A DNA stretch of 64,000 nucleotides from Bacillota bacterium (GTDB lineage: Bacteria > Bacillota > UBA5301), in assembly GCA_017656135.1 (NCBI GenBank), contig JACDOJ010000002.1, forward strand, positions 1-64,000, read 5' to 3'. How positions within the stretch are numbered: the stretch's first letter is position 1; each line of letters begins with the position of its first letter. This document shows, piece after piece, positions 52,016 through 61,734 of this stretch. The translations under genes and the position numbers were made by a program. The notes beneath the pieces are model-generated. The model searched no databases. It had not been told where the DNA came from and worked only from the letters and a program-made list of their open reading frames with translations.

Positions 52016-52449
52016 AGATAGCAGTTATTCACGGTCCCAACCTCAACCTCCTGGGGACCAGGGAGCCTGAGGTTTACGGTACGATGACTTTGGCTGAGAT
52101 AAATGAGGCTATTGGTGACAAAGCCACTGAACTGGGTCTAGAGGTAAAGATCGCCCAGTACAACAGCGAGGGGGAGATCATCACCGCCCTGCACCAGGCG
52201 GCCCAGTGGGCCGACGGGGTGGTGATTAACCCAGGCGCCTACACCCACTACAGCTATGCCATCAGAGATGCCCTGGCCGCCACTGGCCTCCCGGCCGTGG
52301 AGGTCCATCTCTCCAACATCCACGCCCGGGAGGACTTCCGCCGCACCTCGGTGACGGCTCCGGCCTGCCACGGGGTGATCACCGGCTTTGGGGCTTTAGG
52401 GTATTTGCTGGCTTTAGAGAGTTTTGCGCAGAAAGGGGAAGTGGTATGA
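52009..52449 (+). CDS. aroQ: 3-Dehydroquinate dehydratase, type II
   Basis: Step 3 of the shikimate pathway. 146 residues, with '[18 protein letters not shown]' (catalytic tyrosine), '[15 protein letters not shown]', '[16 protein letters not shown]' and '[18 protein letters not shown]' (catalytic histidine). GTG 52009 overlaps the end of aroKB; 4-nt overlap with the next gene. Confidence 0.97.
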   Translation: MLKIAVIHGPNLNLLGTREPEVYGTMTLAEINEAIGDKATELGLEVKIAQYNSEGEIITALHQAAQWADGVVINPGAYTHYSYAIRDALAATGLPAVEVHLSNIHAREDFRRTSVTAPACHGVITGFGALGYLLALESFAQKGEVV

Positions 52450-53513
52450 GCCGGCTTGCGAGACTGCGGGAGAAACTGGCGGAGAAGGGTCTTGACGGTT
52501 TTTTGGCCTTCAAAATCGAAAACGTTTTTTATTTATCAGGTTTTACCGGTGACACCGGAGCCGTTCTGATCACCGCTGATGCGGCCTATTTCTTTGCGGA
52601 TTCCCGGTTTCAGCTGCAGGCGAGCCAAGAGGCCGAGGGTTATGAGGTTGTACCGGTGGAGCGCAGCTACTTCGGGAGCATCGCCGAATTCATCTCCGGC
52701 CGTTCTTTGAAGCGCATCGGAGTGGAGGCCAACCACCTGACAGTCGGGGGGTTCCAGAGCCTCCAAGAGAAGTTGGGCGAGGTTTGTACTCTGGTGCCCG
52801 AAGACCAGTTGATCGAGGGCCTCAGGATGGTTAAGGAGCCTGGTGAACTAGATATACTGAAAAAGGCTGTAGAGCTCACAGAGGAGGCCTTCAGCCGCTT
52901 GCAGCCTCTGATTGTTCCGGGAGTAACCGAGGAGTACCTCCGGGTGGAGCTGCTCAAGCTCATGTACGAGCAGGGTTTCACGGGCCCCAGCTTTGATTTC
53001 ATCATCGCCAGCGGCGAGCGAGGTGCTCTGCCCCACGGAGTGGCTTCCCAGAAGGAGATTCGCCGGGGCGAGCTGGTCACCTTCGATTTTGGAGGCATCT
53101 ACAAGCACTATTGTTCTGATATGACCCGGACACTGGCGATAGGCGAGGTGGATTCGGAGCTCAAGGAGATTTACGAGGTGGTGCGGCAGGCGCAACAGGC
53201 AGCTGAAGAAGCGGCCAAGCCGGGAATGACCGGGGTCGAGCTGGATAAGGTTGCCCGACAGGTTATCGAGGAGGCCGGTTACGGCCAGTACTTCGGTCAT
53301 GGTCTAGGCCACGGTGTCGGGCTGGAGGTGCATGAACTTCCCACTGCTTCGCCCAAAGGAGAAATCGCCTTGGAGCCCGGGATGGTCATCACTATCGAGC
53401 CCGGCATTTACATACCCGGCCGAGGTGGGGTCCGGATCGAGAATGAGATTGTCATTACCGAAGAGGGCGCCCAGTCTCTGAACCGCTTCCCTAAGGAACT
53501 CTTGAGTTTATAG
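52446..53513 (+). CDS. Xaa-Pro aminopeptidase/dipeptidase (M24B)
   Basis: 355 residues. N-terminal creatinase-type domain then the pita-bread catalytic domain with the five metal ligands in '[18 protein letters not shown]', '[14 protein letters not shown]', '[21 protein letters not shown]'. Corresponds to YqhT in Bacillus, also located between aroQ (yqhS) and efp. ATG overlaps aroQ stop (ATGA). Confidence 0.94.
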   Translation: MSRLARLREKLAEKGLDGFLAFKIENVFYLSGFTGDTGAVLITADAAYFFADSRFQLQASQEAEGYEVVPVERSYFGSIAEFISGRSLKRIGVEANHLTVGGFQSLQEKLGEVCTLVPEDQLIEGLRMVKEPGELDILKKAVELTEEAFSRLQPLIVPGVTEEYLRVELLKLMYEQGFTGPSFDFIIASGERGALPHGVASQKEIRRGELVTFDFGGIYKHYCSDMTRTLAIGEVDSELKEIYEVVRQAQQAAEEAAKPGMTGVELDKVARQVIEEAGYGQYFGHGLGHGVGLEVHELPTASPKGEIALEPGMVITIEPGIYIPGRGGVRIENEIVITEEGAQSLNRFPKELLSL

Positions 53514-53595
53514 AGGTAAGCAGGGAAACTTATCCTAATAAAGAATAAACCTAGAGGAATTCACACATTACAAGAATGAACCAGGAGGGGCTAAC

Positions 53596-54153
53596 GTGAT
53601 TTCGACCAATGATTTCAGGACCGGTCTGACCATCGAGATCGATGGAGAACCCTGGTCCGTCGTTGAGTTTCTACATGTAAAACCAGGGAAGGGGGCTGCC
53701 TTCGTCCGCACCAAGCTCAAAAACGTGAAAACCGGAGCAGTGCAGGAGCGCACCTTCCGGGCAGGGGAGAAAGTGCCCAAGGCCCATGTGGATTACAAGG
53801 AGGTTCAGTACCTCTACAACGACGGCACCGACTACTACTTCATGGATACCAACACTTATGAACAGTTCTCGCTTAATAAAGAACAGCTTGGAGATACTAT
53901 TTACTACCTAAAGGAGAACATGCTGATCACAGTCTCTTACCACAAAGGGGTACCCATCGGCATCGAGCCGCCGAACTCTGTGGAGCTGACTGTGGTCCAG
54001 ACTGAACCGGGTTTCAAAGGGGATACGGCTACCGGCGGCTCAAAACCGGCGACCTTAGAGACCGGTCTGGTGGTTCAGGTTCCCTTGTTCATTTCAGAGG
54101 GCGATGTGGTGAAGATAGATACTCGCACTGGGCAGTATCTGTCCAGGGCGTAA
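53596..54153 (+). CDS. efp: Elongation factor P
   Basis: Relieves ribosome stalling at polyproline. 185 residues with three OB-like domains. The tip loop '[17 protein letters not shown]' presents K32 as the modifiable residue (KPGKGA); no epmA/epmB are adjacent. GTG start with AGGAGGGG. Preceding gap 53514-53595 shows no clear promoter. Confidence 0.96.
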   Translation: MISTNDFRTGLTIEIDGEPWSVVEFLHVKPGKGAAFVRTKLKNVKTGAVQERTFRAGEKVPKAHVDYKEVQYLYNDGTDYYFMDTNTYEQFSLNKEQLGDTIYYLKENMLITVSYHKGVPIGIEPPNSVELTVVQTEPGFKGDTATGGSKPATLETGLVVQVPLFISEGDVVKIDTRTGQYLSRA

Positions 54154-54172
54154 AACGCGAAAAGGAGCGATC

Positions 54173-54583
54173 ATGATGAGTGCACGGGAAAAGGTTGCCT
54201 ACCTGAGAGGCCTGATTGAGGGCTCTGATTTTACCGGAGGGGATGAAAAGGCCAGAAGCGTCTGGACTGCCGTCTTGGACGTCTTGGAAGAGCTCACAGA
54301 GGACGTCGAGGCCCTGGATATGGACCAGGCCGAACTGGAGAACTATGTGGATGCCATCGATGATGATCTCTCCTATTTGGAAGACGTCTTCTATGATGAC
54401 GAGGAGGAAGACGAGGCCACAGTGGAGATTGAGTGCCCGGAATGTGGGGAGATAGTCTGCTTCGACGAGGATCTGCTTTATGAGGACGACGTCGAAGTGA
54501 CCTGCTACAACTGTGGCGCCGTTGTCTACACCACCGATGACGAAGAGTACGTCGAGGACGAGGAATCTGACACCGAGGAATAA
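54173..54583 (+). CDS. CD1247 N-terminal domain-containing protein
   Basis: 136 residues, extremely acidic. N-terminal helical domain 'REKVAYLRGLIEGSDF', then 'LEELTEDVEALDMDQAELENYVDAIDDDLSYLEDVFYDDE', then a C-terminal zinc-ribbon 'IECPECGEIVCFDE' and 'VTCYNCGAVVYTT' (four cysteines). This arrangement is found in Clostridia next to efp and spoIIIA; function unknown, possibly transcription-related. AAAGGAG precedes ATG 54173. Ends with a terminator. Confidence 0.82.
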   Translation: MMSAREKVAYLRGLIEGSDFTGGDEKARSVWTAVLDVLEELTEDVEALDMDQAELENYVDAIDDDLSYLEDVFYDDEEEDEATVEIECPECGEIVCFDEDLLYEDDVEVTCYNCGAVVYTTDDEEYVEDEESDTEE

Positions 54584-54613
54584 TCTGACCTGAAAAATAT
54601 ACTCTTTACCGTG

Positions 54614-54640
54614 ACCAGCCACTTTCGGCTGGTTTTTTCT
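54614..54640 (+). terminator. Terminator after the efp unit
   Basis: ACCAGCC (54614-54620), loop ACTTTC, GGCTGGT (54627-54633), then TTTTTCTTT. Confidence 0.85.
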
Positions 54641-54726
54641 TTGCATGACTCACTCATATTTTCCACTTTGTCCCCATAAACATTTCCTTAGAAGTCCTGG
54701 ACTTGCTGTGGGGGCGGTGCATCTCA

Positions 54727-55704
54727 GTGAACATCGACTTGATTCTAGCCAACCTTGCGCCCAGTTTGCGGGGCCTAATTTTTTCTTTGCCTGAGAACAT
54801 CTTGGAAACGCTGGAAGAAATCAGGCTGCGAAAGCTGCGGCCCTTGGCTCTCTCCTACAGAGGCAAAATAGCCTTCGTCACTGCCCGGGGAGAAATCACT
54901 TCAAATTCCCAGGAGGCTTATGTGGTTTCTCCGGAAGAACTGGAGCTGACGGTTCAAATTATCTCCAAATCCTCGCTGTACGCCTTCGCTGAGGAGTTGA
55001 AGAACGGTTTTTTAACTCTCCCCGGCGGGCACCGGGTCGGGGTCGGTGGCCGGTTTACCCTGGTAGACGGAAAAATTGCCGGCGTCAAAGAGATCGGTTC
55101 GCTGAACTTCCGCCTGGCCCGGGAGGTCACCGGCTGCACGGTTTCTCTCCTTCCCCAGCTGGTGGATCCTGGTGGGAAACCCTATAGCACCCTGGTGGTT
55201 TCTCCGCCTCAGTGCGGCAAGACCACCTTCCTCCGAGACTTGGCCTATCAGTTCAGCACCGGCGCGCCTAGCCTGGGCCTGGCCGGCTCCAAAGTGGTGA
55301 TCGTCGATGAGCGCTCAGAGATTGCCGGGGTGTACGAGGGAATCCCCCAGATGAATGTGGGCTCCTCCACTGATGTGTTGGATGCCTGCCCTAAAGCCGA
55401 GGGGATTTTGATTGCGGTGCGCGCTCTCTCTCCGGATGTGATCATCACCGATGAGATCGGGACCTCCCGGGATGTGGAGGCCCTGCAGGAAGCGGTAAAT
55501 AGCGGGGTTAGGGTGATGGCCTCTGTGCACGCCGGTTCCTGGCGTGAGCTGGAGGAGCGGCCCAGTCTCAAACCCCTCTTTGCCGAATCAACCTTCCAGC
55601 GAGCGGTTCTGCTCAGTCACCGCCGGGGGCCGGGAACGGTGGAGGGGATCCTGCGCCTGGACCGGCCAGAGCCAGAAGCAGGTGAGGTGGCTGAAGGTGC
55701 TTAG
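54727..55704 (+). CDS. spoIIIAA: Stage III sporulation protein AA (SpoIIIAA ATPase)
   Basis: 325 residues. ATPase of the SpoIIIA-SpoIIQ feeding-tube channel linking mother cell and forespore, related to secretion ATPases. Walker A 'VVSPPQCGKTTFLRDL', Walker B-like 'VVIVDERSEIAGVYEG', and 'VIITDEIGTSRDVEALQEAVN'. GTG 54727 is chosen (GGGGGCGG upstream) over TTG 54703. First of eight genes in standard order; sigma-E control is expected, but I did not find a clear sigma-E promoter. Confidence 0.95.
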   Translation: MNIDLILANLAPSLRGLIFSLPENILETLEEIRLRKLRPLALSYRGKIAFVTARGEITSNSQEAYVVSPEELELTVQIISKSSLYAFAEELKNGFLTLPGGHRVGVGGRFTLVDGKIAGVKEIGSLNFRLAREVTGCTVSLLPQLVDPGGKPYSTLVVSPPQCGKTTFLRDLAYQFSTGAPSLGLAGSKVVIVDERSEIAGVYEGIPQMNVGSSTDVLDACPKAEGILIAVRALSPDVIITDEIGTSRDVEALQEAVNSGVRVMASVHAGSWRELEERPSLKPLFAESTFQRAVLLSHRRGPGTVEGILRLDRPEPEAGEVAEGA

Positions 55705-56221
55705 TTACAAGCTTCTAGGGGCCCTGTTGATCGTTGCCGCATCAACCGCGGCAGGGTACCGTCTGGCCGGAGCTTTGAGGCTTAGGGCCCACATCTTACA
55801 GGACCTGGTTTACGCCCTTCAGGCCCTGGAGACCGAGGTAACCACTTTACTTTCACCCTTGCCTGAGGCTGCCGCGAGGATCAGCCAAGGCGCCAGAACT
55901 CAACAAGTGGCCCACTTTTTCCGGATTTTCGGGAACAAGCTACGGACTGGTCAGGAAAGTACCCACGAGATTTGGGTTCGTACCGCCAGGCAGGTTTTGG
56001 GTTCTGCCGGGCTTGCGCCAGAGGATTTGGCAGCCATGGAGAGGTTAGGTCGGCACCTGGGCCGTTCTGATCGGCAGGATCAGCTGAAACACATCGCCAG
56101 GGCCAGGGCCGATTTAGAGGGCGCGGTGCAAAGAGCTAGGGAGCAATGGGAAACCTACGGCAGCCTCTACAAAAAGCTGGGAATCACAGCCGGTTTGATT
56201 ATTGTGTTACTGTCCTGGTAG
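55697..56221 (+). CDS. spoIIIAB: Stage III sporulation protein AB
   Basis: 174 residues from GTG 55697 (GAGGTGG upstream, overlapping the end of spoIIIAA). N-terminal membrane helix, 'LRLRAHILQDLVYALQALETEVT', a GspF-like helical domain, and a C-terminal membrane helix 'LGITAGLIIVLLSW'. The reading frame extends upstream into spoIIIAA, but that part is out of family. Confidence 0.93.
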   Translation: MLSYKLLGALLIVAASTAAGYRLAGALRLRAHILQDLVYALQALETEVTTLLSPLPEAAARISQGARTQQVAHFFRIFGNKLRTGQESTHEIWVRTARQVLGSAGLAPEDLAAMERLGRHLGRSDRQDQLKHIARARADLEGAVQRAREQWETYGSLYKKLGITAGLIIVLLSW

Positions 56222-56238
56222 AAGGAGGATAAGATTCA

Positions 56239-56433
56239 GTGGATATGAACCTGGTCTTCCGAATCCTAGGATTCGGCATTTTAATTGCTGTTTTCAGTAG
56301 CTACCTCAAGGGCCTCGGCCGGGATGACCTGGCCCAGATGTTCACCTTGGCCGGGCTGGCCGTCATTTTGATGATGGTTCTCCAGCTGGTTCAGGAGCTG
56401 TTCCAGAGTATCCGAATGACTTTCCAGTTTTGA
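56239..56433 (+). CDS. spoIIIAC: Stage III sporulation protein AC
   Basis: 64 residues, two membrane helices joined by 'LKGLGRDDLAQMFTLAGLA', the family signature. GTG 56239 after GAAGGAGG. Channel subunit. Confidence 0.96.
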   Translation: MDMNLVFRILGFGILIAVFSSYLKGLGRDDLAQMFTLAGLAVILMMVLQLVQELFQSIRMTFQF

Positions 56434-56442
56434 GGTGGTGGC

Positions 56443-56829
56443 ATGGATATCCTGAAGGTGGCTGCGACCGGCTTGATTGTCGCCTGTCTCCTGGTGTACC
56501 TGCGGCAGCACCAGGGTGAGCTGGCAGTTCCCATCAGCCTGATGATGGGCGTCATCGTCTTTCTTTTAATCAGAGAGGAACTGGCTGCCGTCGTTTACCA
56601 GCTGGCCGAGTTGGCGTCCAGGGCCGGTCTTAACAATCTGTATCTGGAAACAGTCCTTAAAGTCATCGGCATTAGTTATCTGGTGGGTTTCGCTGCCGGG
56701 GCTTGCCGGGATGCCGGGGAAAAGGTCGTGGGAGAGCAGGTGGAGTTTGCCGGCAAAGTCTTGATTCTCTTTGTAGCAGTTCCGGTCATGCTGGCGGTGC
56801 TGGAGTCGATTTTGGATTTGCTGCCATAA
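56443..56829 (+). CDS. spoIIIAD: Stage III sporulation protein AD
   Basis: 128 residues, three to four membrane helices, with 'LRQHQGELAVPISLMMGVIVF' and 'ETVLKVIGISYLVGFAAGACRDAGE'. ATG after TGAGGTGG, 9 nt from spoIIIAC. Confidence 0.96.
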   Translation: MDILKVAATGLIVACLLVYLRQHQGELAVPISLMMGVIVFLLIREELAAVVYQLAELASRAGLNNLYLETVLKVIGISYLVGFAAGACRDAGEKVVGEQVEFAGKVLILFVAVPVMLAVLESILDLLP

Positions 56830-56845
56830 ACGGGGAGGGCGACTC

Positions 56846-58030
56846 TTGCAGCCTAGATTTCTGGCAATACTTGTAATCAGCATCATAGTCTGCTGCTCTC
56901 CTTTGGGCGTTCTGGCCGAGGAAGACAGCATCGAGCCAGGGGAGATCTACCGGTCTCAAGTAGAAGAGTTGGACCTGGCTGAACTGGAGCAGTTTTTGAG
57001 CGGTTTGGACAGAGAGGTCCAGGAGCTCTTACCCTCCTTGGATTTGAAATCGCTCCTTTCGGATCCTACCGGAAAGGGGTGGGGGAAGGTCTTTGTCGAC
57101 CTGGGACAGGGTCTCTTGACCTATTTCTTCCGGGAGGTTTTGGCTAATACCAGGCTCATGGGGCAGCTCTTAGTGCTGGCGGTGGCCCTTTCCTTTTTAA
57201 GCCATCTACAGGGGGCCTTTGGGGATAAAACTTTCCGGGATCTGGCCTTGGCCGTTTGTTATCTGGTTTTAATCCTTTTAGGGCTGCGTAGCTTCAACCT
57301 GGCGATCGGTTACGGTTTGCAGGCCATCAACAATATGGTCAGCTTGATGCAGGCCCTTTTGCCTACTTATACCCTGCTGCTGGCCGGGGTCGGGGCTATG
57401 ACCACCGCAGCACTTTTGAGCCCGATCATGTATGGGTTTTTGACCTTGATTACCAGTTTGATTAGCCGGATTGTCTTACCGCTGTTGTTTTTCAGTGTGG
57501 TGATCGGTTTAATCGGGAACATCTCCGGCCGGTTCACCCTTTCCAAACTGGCCGGGCTCTTTAAGCAGGGGGCCACGGTGACTTTGGGCCTGCTCTTCGC
57601 GTCTTTTTTAGGGGCCTCTGTGGTCAGAGGGGTAACGGCCCCGGTTACTGATGGAGTGGCCCTAAGGACCACCAAGTTTTTGGCCGGCTCCTTTGTTCCG
57701 GTGATCGGCAAGATGTACTCTGAGGCCATCGAGGTGGTGGTAGGCGGCTCTTTGCTACTGAAAAACGCAGTGGGAATCTTAGGCATCTTTTTGATCCTGC
57801 TTCTTTGCGCTCTGCCTATGGCCAAAATAACGGCGGTGCTTCTTGTTTACAAGTTTGTCAATGCGGTGGTCGAACCCATCAGCGACAGCCAGTTCACCAA
57901 GGGCCTCAGCCAGCTGGAGTCAGGACTGACTCTGCTCTTTGTGGTTGTCGCTGCGGTCTCCCTGTTCTTCTTCGTCAGTCTGACCATTATCATCGGCGCC
58001 GGGAACCTGGCCGTAGTGATGCGGGGGTGA
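56846..58030 (+). CDS. spoIIIAE: Stage III sporulation protein AE
   Basis: 394 residues: cleavable signal peptide, a short extracytoplasmic segment, then seven to eight membrane helices including 'YGLQAINNMVSLMQALLPTY' and 'VVGGSLLLKNAVGILGIF'. The large polytopic subunit of the channel. TTG 56846 start with GGGGAGGG. Confidence 0.95.
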   Translation: MQPRFLAILVISIIVCCSPLGVLAEEDSIEPGEIYRSQVEELDLAELEQFLSGLDREVQELLPSLDLKSLLSDPTGKGWGKVFVDLGQGLLTYFFREVLANTRLMGQLLVLAVALSFLSHLQGAFGDKTFRDLALAVCYLVLILLGLRSFNLAIGYGLQAINNMVSLMQALLPTYTLLLAGVGAMTTAALLSPIMYGFLTLITSLISRIVLPLLFFSVVIGLIGNISGRFTLSKLAGLFKQGATVTLGLLFASFLGASVVRGVTAPVTDGVALRTTKFLAGSFVPVIGKMYSEAIEVVVGGSLLLKNAVGILGIFLILLLCALPMAKITAVLLVYKFVNAVVEPISDSQFTKGLSQLESGLTLLFVVVAAVSLFFFVSLTIIIGAGNLAVVMRG

Positions 58031-58037
58031 TTGCGGG

Positions 58038-58517
58038 ATGCACGCAGTGAGCGAATGGATACGTACTCTGGCCTATCTGGTTCTGGCTGTAACTTTTCTG
58101 GAGCTCTTGGCCCCCCAGAACCAGATGAAGGGTTTGGTCAAGATAGTGATCGGTTTCTTCATCACCGCCGCTGTGGTCATGCCGGCGATCAACTGGATGC
58201 GGTCTCAGCGGGACTTGGAGGTTTTTCCCTTCTACCAGGAGTTCCAAGAAGCGGCGCCATCTTTTGGGCGCTGGGAGGTCTCCGAACCTGGGCAAAGGCA
58301 GGCCGAGGCTCTCTACCGGGCCGCCATTGGTTTAGAGGCCACCAGGCGGCTGCAGGCAGAAGGGATCCCGGCTCAGGTCCGGGTGGAGTGGTCATCCGAA
58401 GAGGGGATCAGCGCCGTCTACGCTGAGCTTACTGGCAAAGCCGATCCGGAAAAGGTGCGCTCTGTCTTGGCCGAGTTTTTAGGGGTTTCTCCCCAGCGTA
58501 TTAGAGTCAAATATTAA
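58038..58517 (+). CDS. spoIIIAF: Stage III sporulation protein AF
   Basis: 159 residues: two N-terminal membrane helices ('LAYLVLAVTFLELLAP', 'VIGFFITAAVVMPAINW') and a soluble ring-building-motif-like domain ending 'LGVSPQRIRVKY'. ATG 58038, 7 nt after spoIIIAE. Confidence 0.94.
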   Translation: MHAVSEWIRTLAYLVLAVTFLELLAPQNQMKGLVKIVIGFFITAAVVMPAINWMRSQRDLEVFPFYQEFQEAAPSFGRWEVSEPGQRQAEALYRAAIGLEATRRLQAEGIPAQVRVEWSSEEGISAVYAELTGKADPEKVRSVLAEFLGVSPQRIRVKY

Positions 58518-58538
58518 CCAATGGATGAGGTGAACAAC

Positions 58539-59144
58539 ATGTCAAGCTGGTCAAAGCTGGTTCAAGCCATTGGCACGAAAGGCCAGGGCCCAGGCAAGAT
58601 GCCGACCTTTTTAATTGTGGCCCTGGCTGCACTGGGTTTTCTCCTAATCTTCGGGGCGGACTTCCTGGCTCCGGCAGAACCTTCTCTTCCTCAGGGGCAA
58701 ACCGCCCCTCGGGCCCCGGAAATGAGCACCGAGTCTGAACCGGATTACGTGGCTCAGTACGAGGAGTCATTGCGGAAGACGGTTTCCGCCATTGCCGGGG
58801 TTGGAGAGGTGACAGTGGATGTCTTTTTGGCCTCTAGTCCCCGCAAGGAATATGCCCGGAGCACAGATGCCACTGAAAAGACTGTTCAGGACCAGTCCAC
58901 CAGCGGTGCTGTTTCCAAGGTGACTTCGGAAGTCCGTAGCAACAGCCAAATTACCCTGCGCCGCGCGGGAACCTGGGAGGAGCCTCTGGTGGTGCAGACC
59001 TTCGCGCCCGCCATTCAAGGGGTGCTGGTCGTTGCTGAGGGGGCCGAGGATCCCCGGGTCCGGCTGGAACTTAGTCGGGCGGTTCAGACAGCTCTAGGAA
59101 TTCCCGCCCACCGGGTTCGGGTAATGTCAAAGGAGGGACGGTAA
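58539..59144 (+). CDS. spoIIIAG: Stage III sporulation protein AG
   Basis: 201 residues from ATG 58539 (GAGGTG upstream); ATG 58521 is in frame but has no ribosome site. One membrane helix ('FLIVALAALGFLLIFGADFL'), a proline-rich linker, and a ring-forming domain ('EESLRKTVSAIAGVGEVTV', 'PAIQGVLVVAEGAEDPRVR'). Forms the large ring of the feeding-tube channel. Confidence 0.95.
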   Translation: MSSWSKLVQAIGTKGQGPGKMPTFLIVALAALGFLLIFGADFLAPAEPSLPQGQTAPRAPEMSTESEPDYVAQYEESLRKTVSAIAGVGEVTVDVFLASSPRKEYARSTDATEKTVQDQSTSGAVSKVTSEVRSNSQITLRRAGTWEEPLVVQTFAPAIQGVLVVAEGAEDPRVRLELSRAVQTALGIPAHRVRVMSKEGR

Positions 59145-59756
59145 ATGGCCTGCCGTTTTGTGAACGGTCGTTATCTGATGATGGCTCTAGTGGTTATCTT
59201 GGGAGTGGCTATCGGGGTGGTGATTAAGACCGTCAATTACCGGCCACCGGTGGCCCAGTTCCATGAGCTGCCCGAGGCCGGAACCACTTCCCAGCCCCCG
59301 GCAGAGGTTTCCCAGCCGGAACCGGCGGAGACTGAGAGCGCAGCAGAACCTACCGCCGCCCGGTCTTACCCCTTACCGGCTATAGAACCGGCTGAGCCTG
59401 ATCCCCAGGACCTTCTCGTAGAGTACACCCTTACCCGGGAGCAGAGCCGCAGCGCCCAACTGGAGTTGCTCAAAGAGGTGGCCTCTGACCCTGAGAGCTC
59501 TCCCATCGTCAAACAGGAAGCCCAGAAGCGCATACTGGACCTGGCCCGTCTTCAGGAGCTGGAGGTAAACTTGGTGGGGCTGCTGCAGTCTCAGGGTTTC
59601 ACAGATCCGGTGGTGGTTGCCAGTTCCCACGGGGTGACCATCAGCCTCGGCAACAGTTTGACCAGTTCAGAGGCGGCCGCAGTGGGGAATCTCGTAGCCA
59701 AACTGAGCGGAATCGATCCGGAGAAAATCGTCATTCTGGAACGGGGGACTCTGTAA
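59145..59756 (+). CDS. spoIIIAH: Stage III sporulation protein AH
   Basis: 203 residues: membrane helix near the start, a long Pro/Glu/Ala-rich linker (about 45-85), and a YscJ/FliF-like ring domain ('TREQSRSAQLELLKEVASD', 'SLTSSEAAAVGNLVAKLSG'). It docks with forespore SpoIIQ. ATG lies directly after the spoIIIAG stop with AAGGAGGG inside that gene. Confidence 0.95.
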   Translation: MACRFVNGRYLMMALVVILGVAIGVVIKTVNYRPPVAQFHELPEAGTTSQPPAEVSQPEPAETESAAEPTAARSYPLPAIEPAEPDPQDLLVEYTLTREQSRSAQLELLKEVASDPESSPIVKQEAQKRILDLARLQELEVNLVGLLQSQGFTDPVVVASSHGVTISLGNSLTSSEAAAVGNLVAKLSGIDPEKIVILERGTL

Positions 59757-59783
59757 GAATCCTGTATACATCGGGTGGATTGG

Positions 59784-59813
59784 TTGACACCCCTGTTGCC
59801 CGAAAAGTATAAT
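59784..59813 (+). promoter_or_regulatory. Promoter of oadA-accB operon
   Basis: Consensus TTGACA (59784-59789), 18-bp spacer, TATAAT (59808-59813); start expected near 59820, just ahead of the hairpin at 59830. Confidence 0.75.
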
Positions 59814-59829
59814 TTTTTAAAATCTAGTC

Positions 59830-59856
59830 GCTCAGGTGAGCAGCCTGAGCTTTTTT
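59830..59856 (+). terminator. Terminator hairpin between spoIIIAH and oadA-accB
   Basis: Perfect GCTCAGG / CCTGAGC stem (59830-59836, 59844-59850), 7-nt loop, T6. It ends the spoIIIA transcript but also lies about 10 nt inside the leader of the downstream promoter. Confidence 0.8.
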
Positions 59857-59878
59857 CTGAGTGCTTGAGGGTGAGAAC

Positions 59879-61717
59879 ATGGGAAAAATGATCAAAATAA
59901 CCGATACGACCCTGCGAGATGCCCACCAGAGCCTCTGGGCTACCAGGATGCGAACGGTGGATATGCTCCCGGTGGCCAAAAAGATCGATGAGATTGGCTA
60001 CTACAGCCTAGAGGTTTGGGGCGGTGCCACCTTCGACGTCTGCATGCGCTTTCTCGGGGAAGACCCTTGGGAGAGACTGCGGGCCCTGAAAAAGGTGGTC
60101 ACCAAAACCCCCTTGCAGATGCTTCTCAGGGGCCAAAATCTGGTCGGTTACCGGCACTATCCTGACGACATCGTGGAGCGGTTCATTCACAAGGCGGTGG
60201 AGAACGGCATTGACATCATGCGCATCTTCGATGCCTTGAATGATGTTCGCAACCTGGAGCGCTCCATCATCGCTTCCAAGGAGGCCGGGGCCCATGTCCA
60301 GGCTGTGGTCGTTTACACCAGGAGCCCGATTCACTCTATCGACCACTACCTGCACACTGCCGAAGCCTTGGTGGAGTTGGGGGCCGATTCCCTCTGCCTC
60401 AAGGATATGGCCGGGCTACTCACACCCTACACCGCTCAGGAGCTGGTGGTCAGGTTCAAATCCGAATTTAACCTTCCTGTTCACCTGCACACCCACTACA
60501 TTGGCGGCCTGGCACCGATGACCTACCTAAAAGCTATTGAGGCGGGAGTGGACGGGATTGACACAGCCTCAGCACCTCTAGCCTTCGGTGCTAGCCAACC
60601 TCCGGTGGAGACCCTGGTCAGCGCCTTGGAAGGCAGCGAGTACAGTACCGGTTTGGATCTGGATTCCCTCTTTGAGGTCGCCCTTTATTTTGAGAAACTT
60701 CGGCGGGAGAGAGGTTTTGAACGGGGAGTTACCCGAATCAGCGATATGCAGGTCTTCTCTCACCAGGTGCCCGGGGGAATGATCTCCAACCTGGTTGCCC
60801 AGTTGGAGGTCCAGAAAGCCCTGGATAAGCTGGAAGATGTGCTGAAAGAGATTCCCAAGGTCAGGGCCGACTTGGGTTACCCGCCTCTGGTCACTCCCAC
60901 CAGCCAGATTGTGGGAATTCAGGCGGTTTTAAACGTTCTCTGCGGGGAACGCTACAAGGTGGTCCCTGATGAGGTCAAAGCCTACGTCCGGGGCTATTAC
61001 GGCCGTCCGCCGGGAGAGATTTCCCAGGAACTTATAGAAAAACTTGGCGGGACTGGAGAGATTATTGAAGGTAGACCAGCCGACCATCTCGAACCAATAT
61101 GGGAAAAAATGAAGAAAGAGTCTGCCGCGCTGGCCAAGAGTGATGAGGATGTCCTGTCTTACGCCCTCTTTCCGACTATCGCCAAGAAGTTTCTGGCCGA
61201 GCGCAATGCCGGGCTAATTCCGGCGGCAGAGGAAGCTACTGAGGAGGTTGGAGATTTGAACCTTAATGAGCTAAAAGAACTGCTTGCTCTGGTCAATGAG
61301 ACTGATATATCTGAATTAAGCCTGGAAAGCGACGGAATCAAGGTCAGCATCAAAAAAGGAGGCCAAGTGGTAACGAAGCCTATTGAGGCCGCTCCCAGCC
61401 CTCCTGTGGCAGAGCCGGCTGTTCCCAGCGCCCCTGCTCCTCAGCCTGAGCCGGTGGAAGAGAAGCTAGGCGCCAATGAGGTACAAATTGTCGCTCCTAT
61501 GGTCGGGACTTTCTATCGGGCTCCTGCTCCTGATGCCGATCCCTATGTTCAGGTCGGTGATATGGTCAAGATCGGACAGCCCCTCTGCATCATCGAGGCC
61601 ATGAAGCTGATGAATGAGATCGAGTCAGAGGTGGAGGGCAAGATCAAGAAGATTCTGGTGGAGAACGGCCAGCCGGTGGAGTACGGTCAGCCACTATTCA
61701 TCATCGAGAAGGCCTAG
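59879..61717 (+). CDS. Carboxyltransferase (OadA/PycB)-AccB biotin carrier fusion
   Basis: 612 residues from ATG 59879 (GAGGGTGA upstream). Residues 1-455: pyruvate/oxaloacetate carboxyltransferase barrel, '[15 protein letters not shown]', '[21 protein letters not shown]', '[13 protein letters not shown]' and the metal site 'HLHTHYIGG'. Residues 463-500 are the start of AccB ('[21 protein letters not shown]'), then an Ala/Pro linker, then the biotinyl domain with the biotin lysine K576 in EAMKLMNE. With AccC next door it can form a two-chain pyruvate carboxylase; it might also supply biotin carrier to acetyl-CoA carboxylase. It occupies the place of accB in Bacillus. Confidence 0.9.
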   Translation: MGKMIKITDTTLRDAHQSLWATRMRTVDMLPVAKKIDEIGYYSLEVWGGATFDVCMRFLGEDPWERLRALKKVVTKTPLQMLLRGQNLVGYRHYPDDIVERFIHKAVENGIDIMRIFDALNDVRNLERSIIASKEAGAHVQAVVVYTRSPIHSIDHYLHTAEALVELGADSLCLKDMAGLLTPYTAQELVVRFKSEFNLPVHLHTHYIGGLAPMTYLKAIEAGVDGIDTASAPLAFGASQPPVETLVSALEGSEYSTGLDLDSLFEVALYFEKLRRERGFERGVTRISDMQVFSHQVPGGMISNLVAQLEVQKALDKLEDVLKEIPKVRADLGYPPLVTPTSQIVGIQAVLNVLCGERYKVVPDEVKAYVRGYYGRPPGEISQELIEKLGGTGEIIEGRPADHLEPIWEKMKKESAALAKSDEDVLSYALFPTIAKKFLAERNAGLIPAAEEATEEVGDLNLNELKELLALVNETDISELSLESDGIKVSIKKGGQVVTKPIEAAPSPPVAEPAVPSAPAPQPEPVEEKLGANEVQIVAPMVGTFYRAPAPDADPYVQVGDMVKIGQPLCIIEAMKLMNEIESEVEGKIKKILVENGQPVEYGQPLFIIEKA

Positions 61718-61734
61718 CGATAGGAGGACGTGCT

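Noticed and set aside
55544-55696. Upstream extension of spoIIIAB inside spoIIIAA
   Set aside because: Out-of-frame reading of the SpoIIIAA coding sequence; SpoIIIAB family length and first membrane helix fit a start near 55697.
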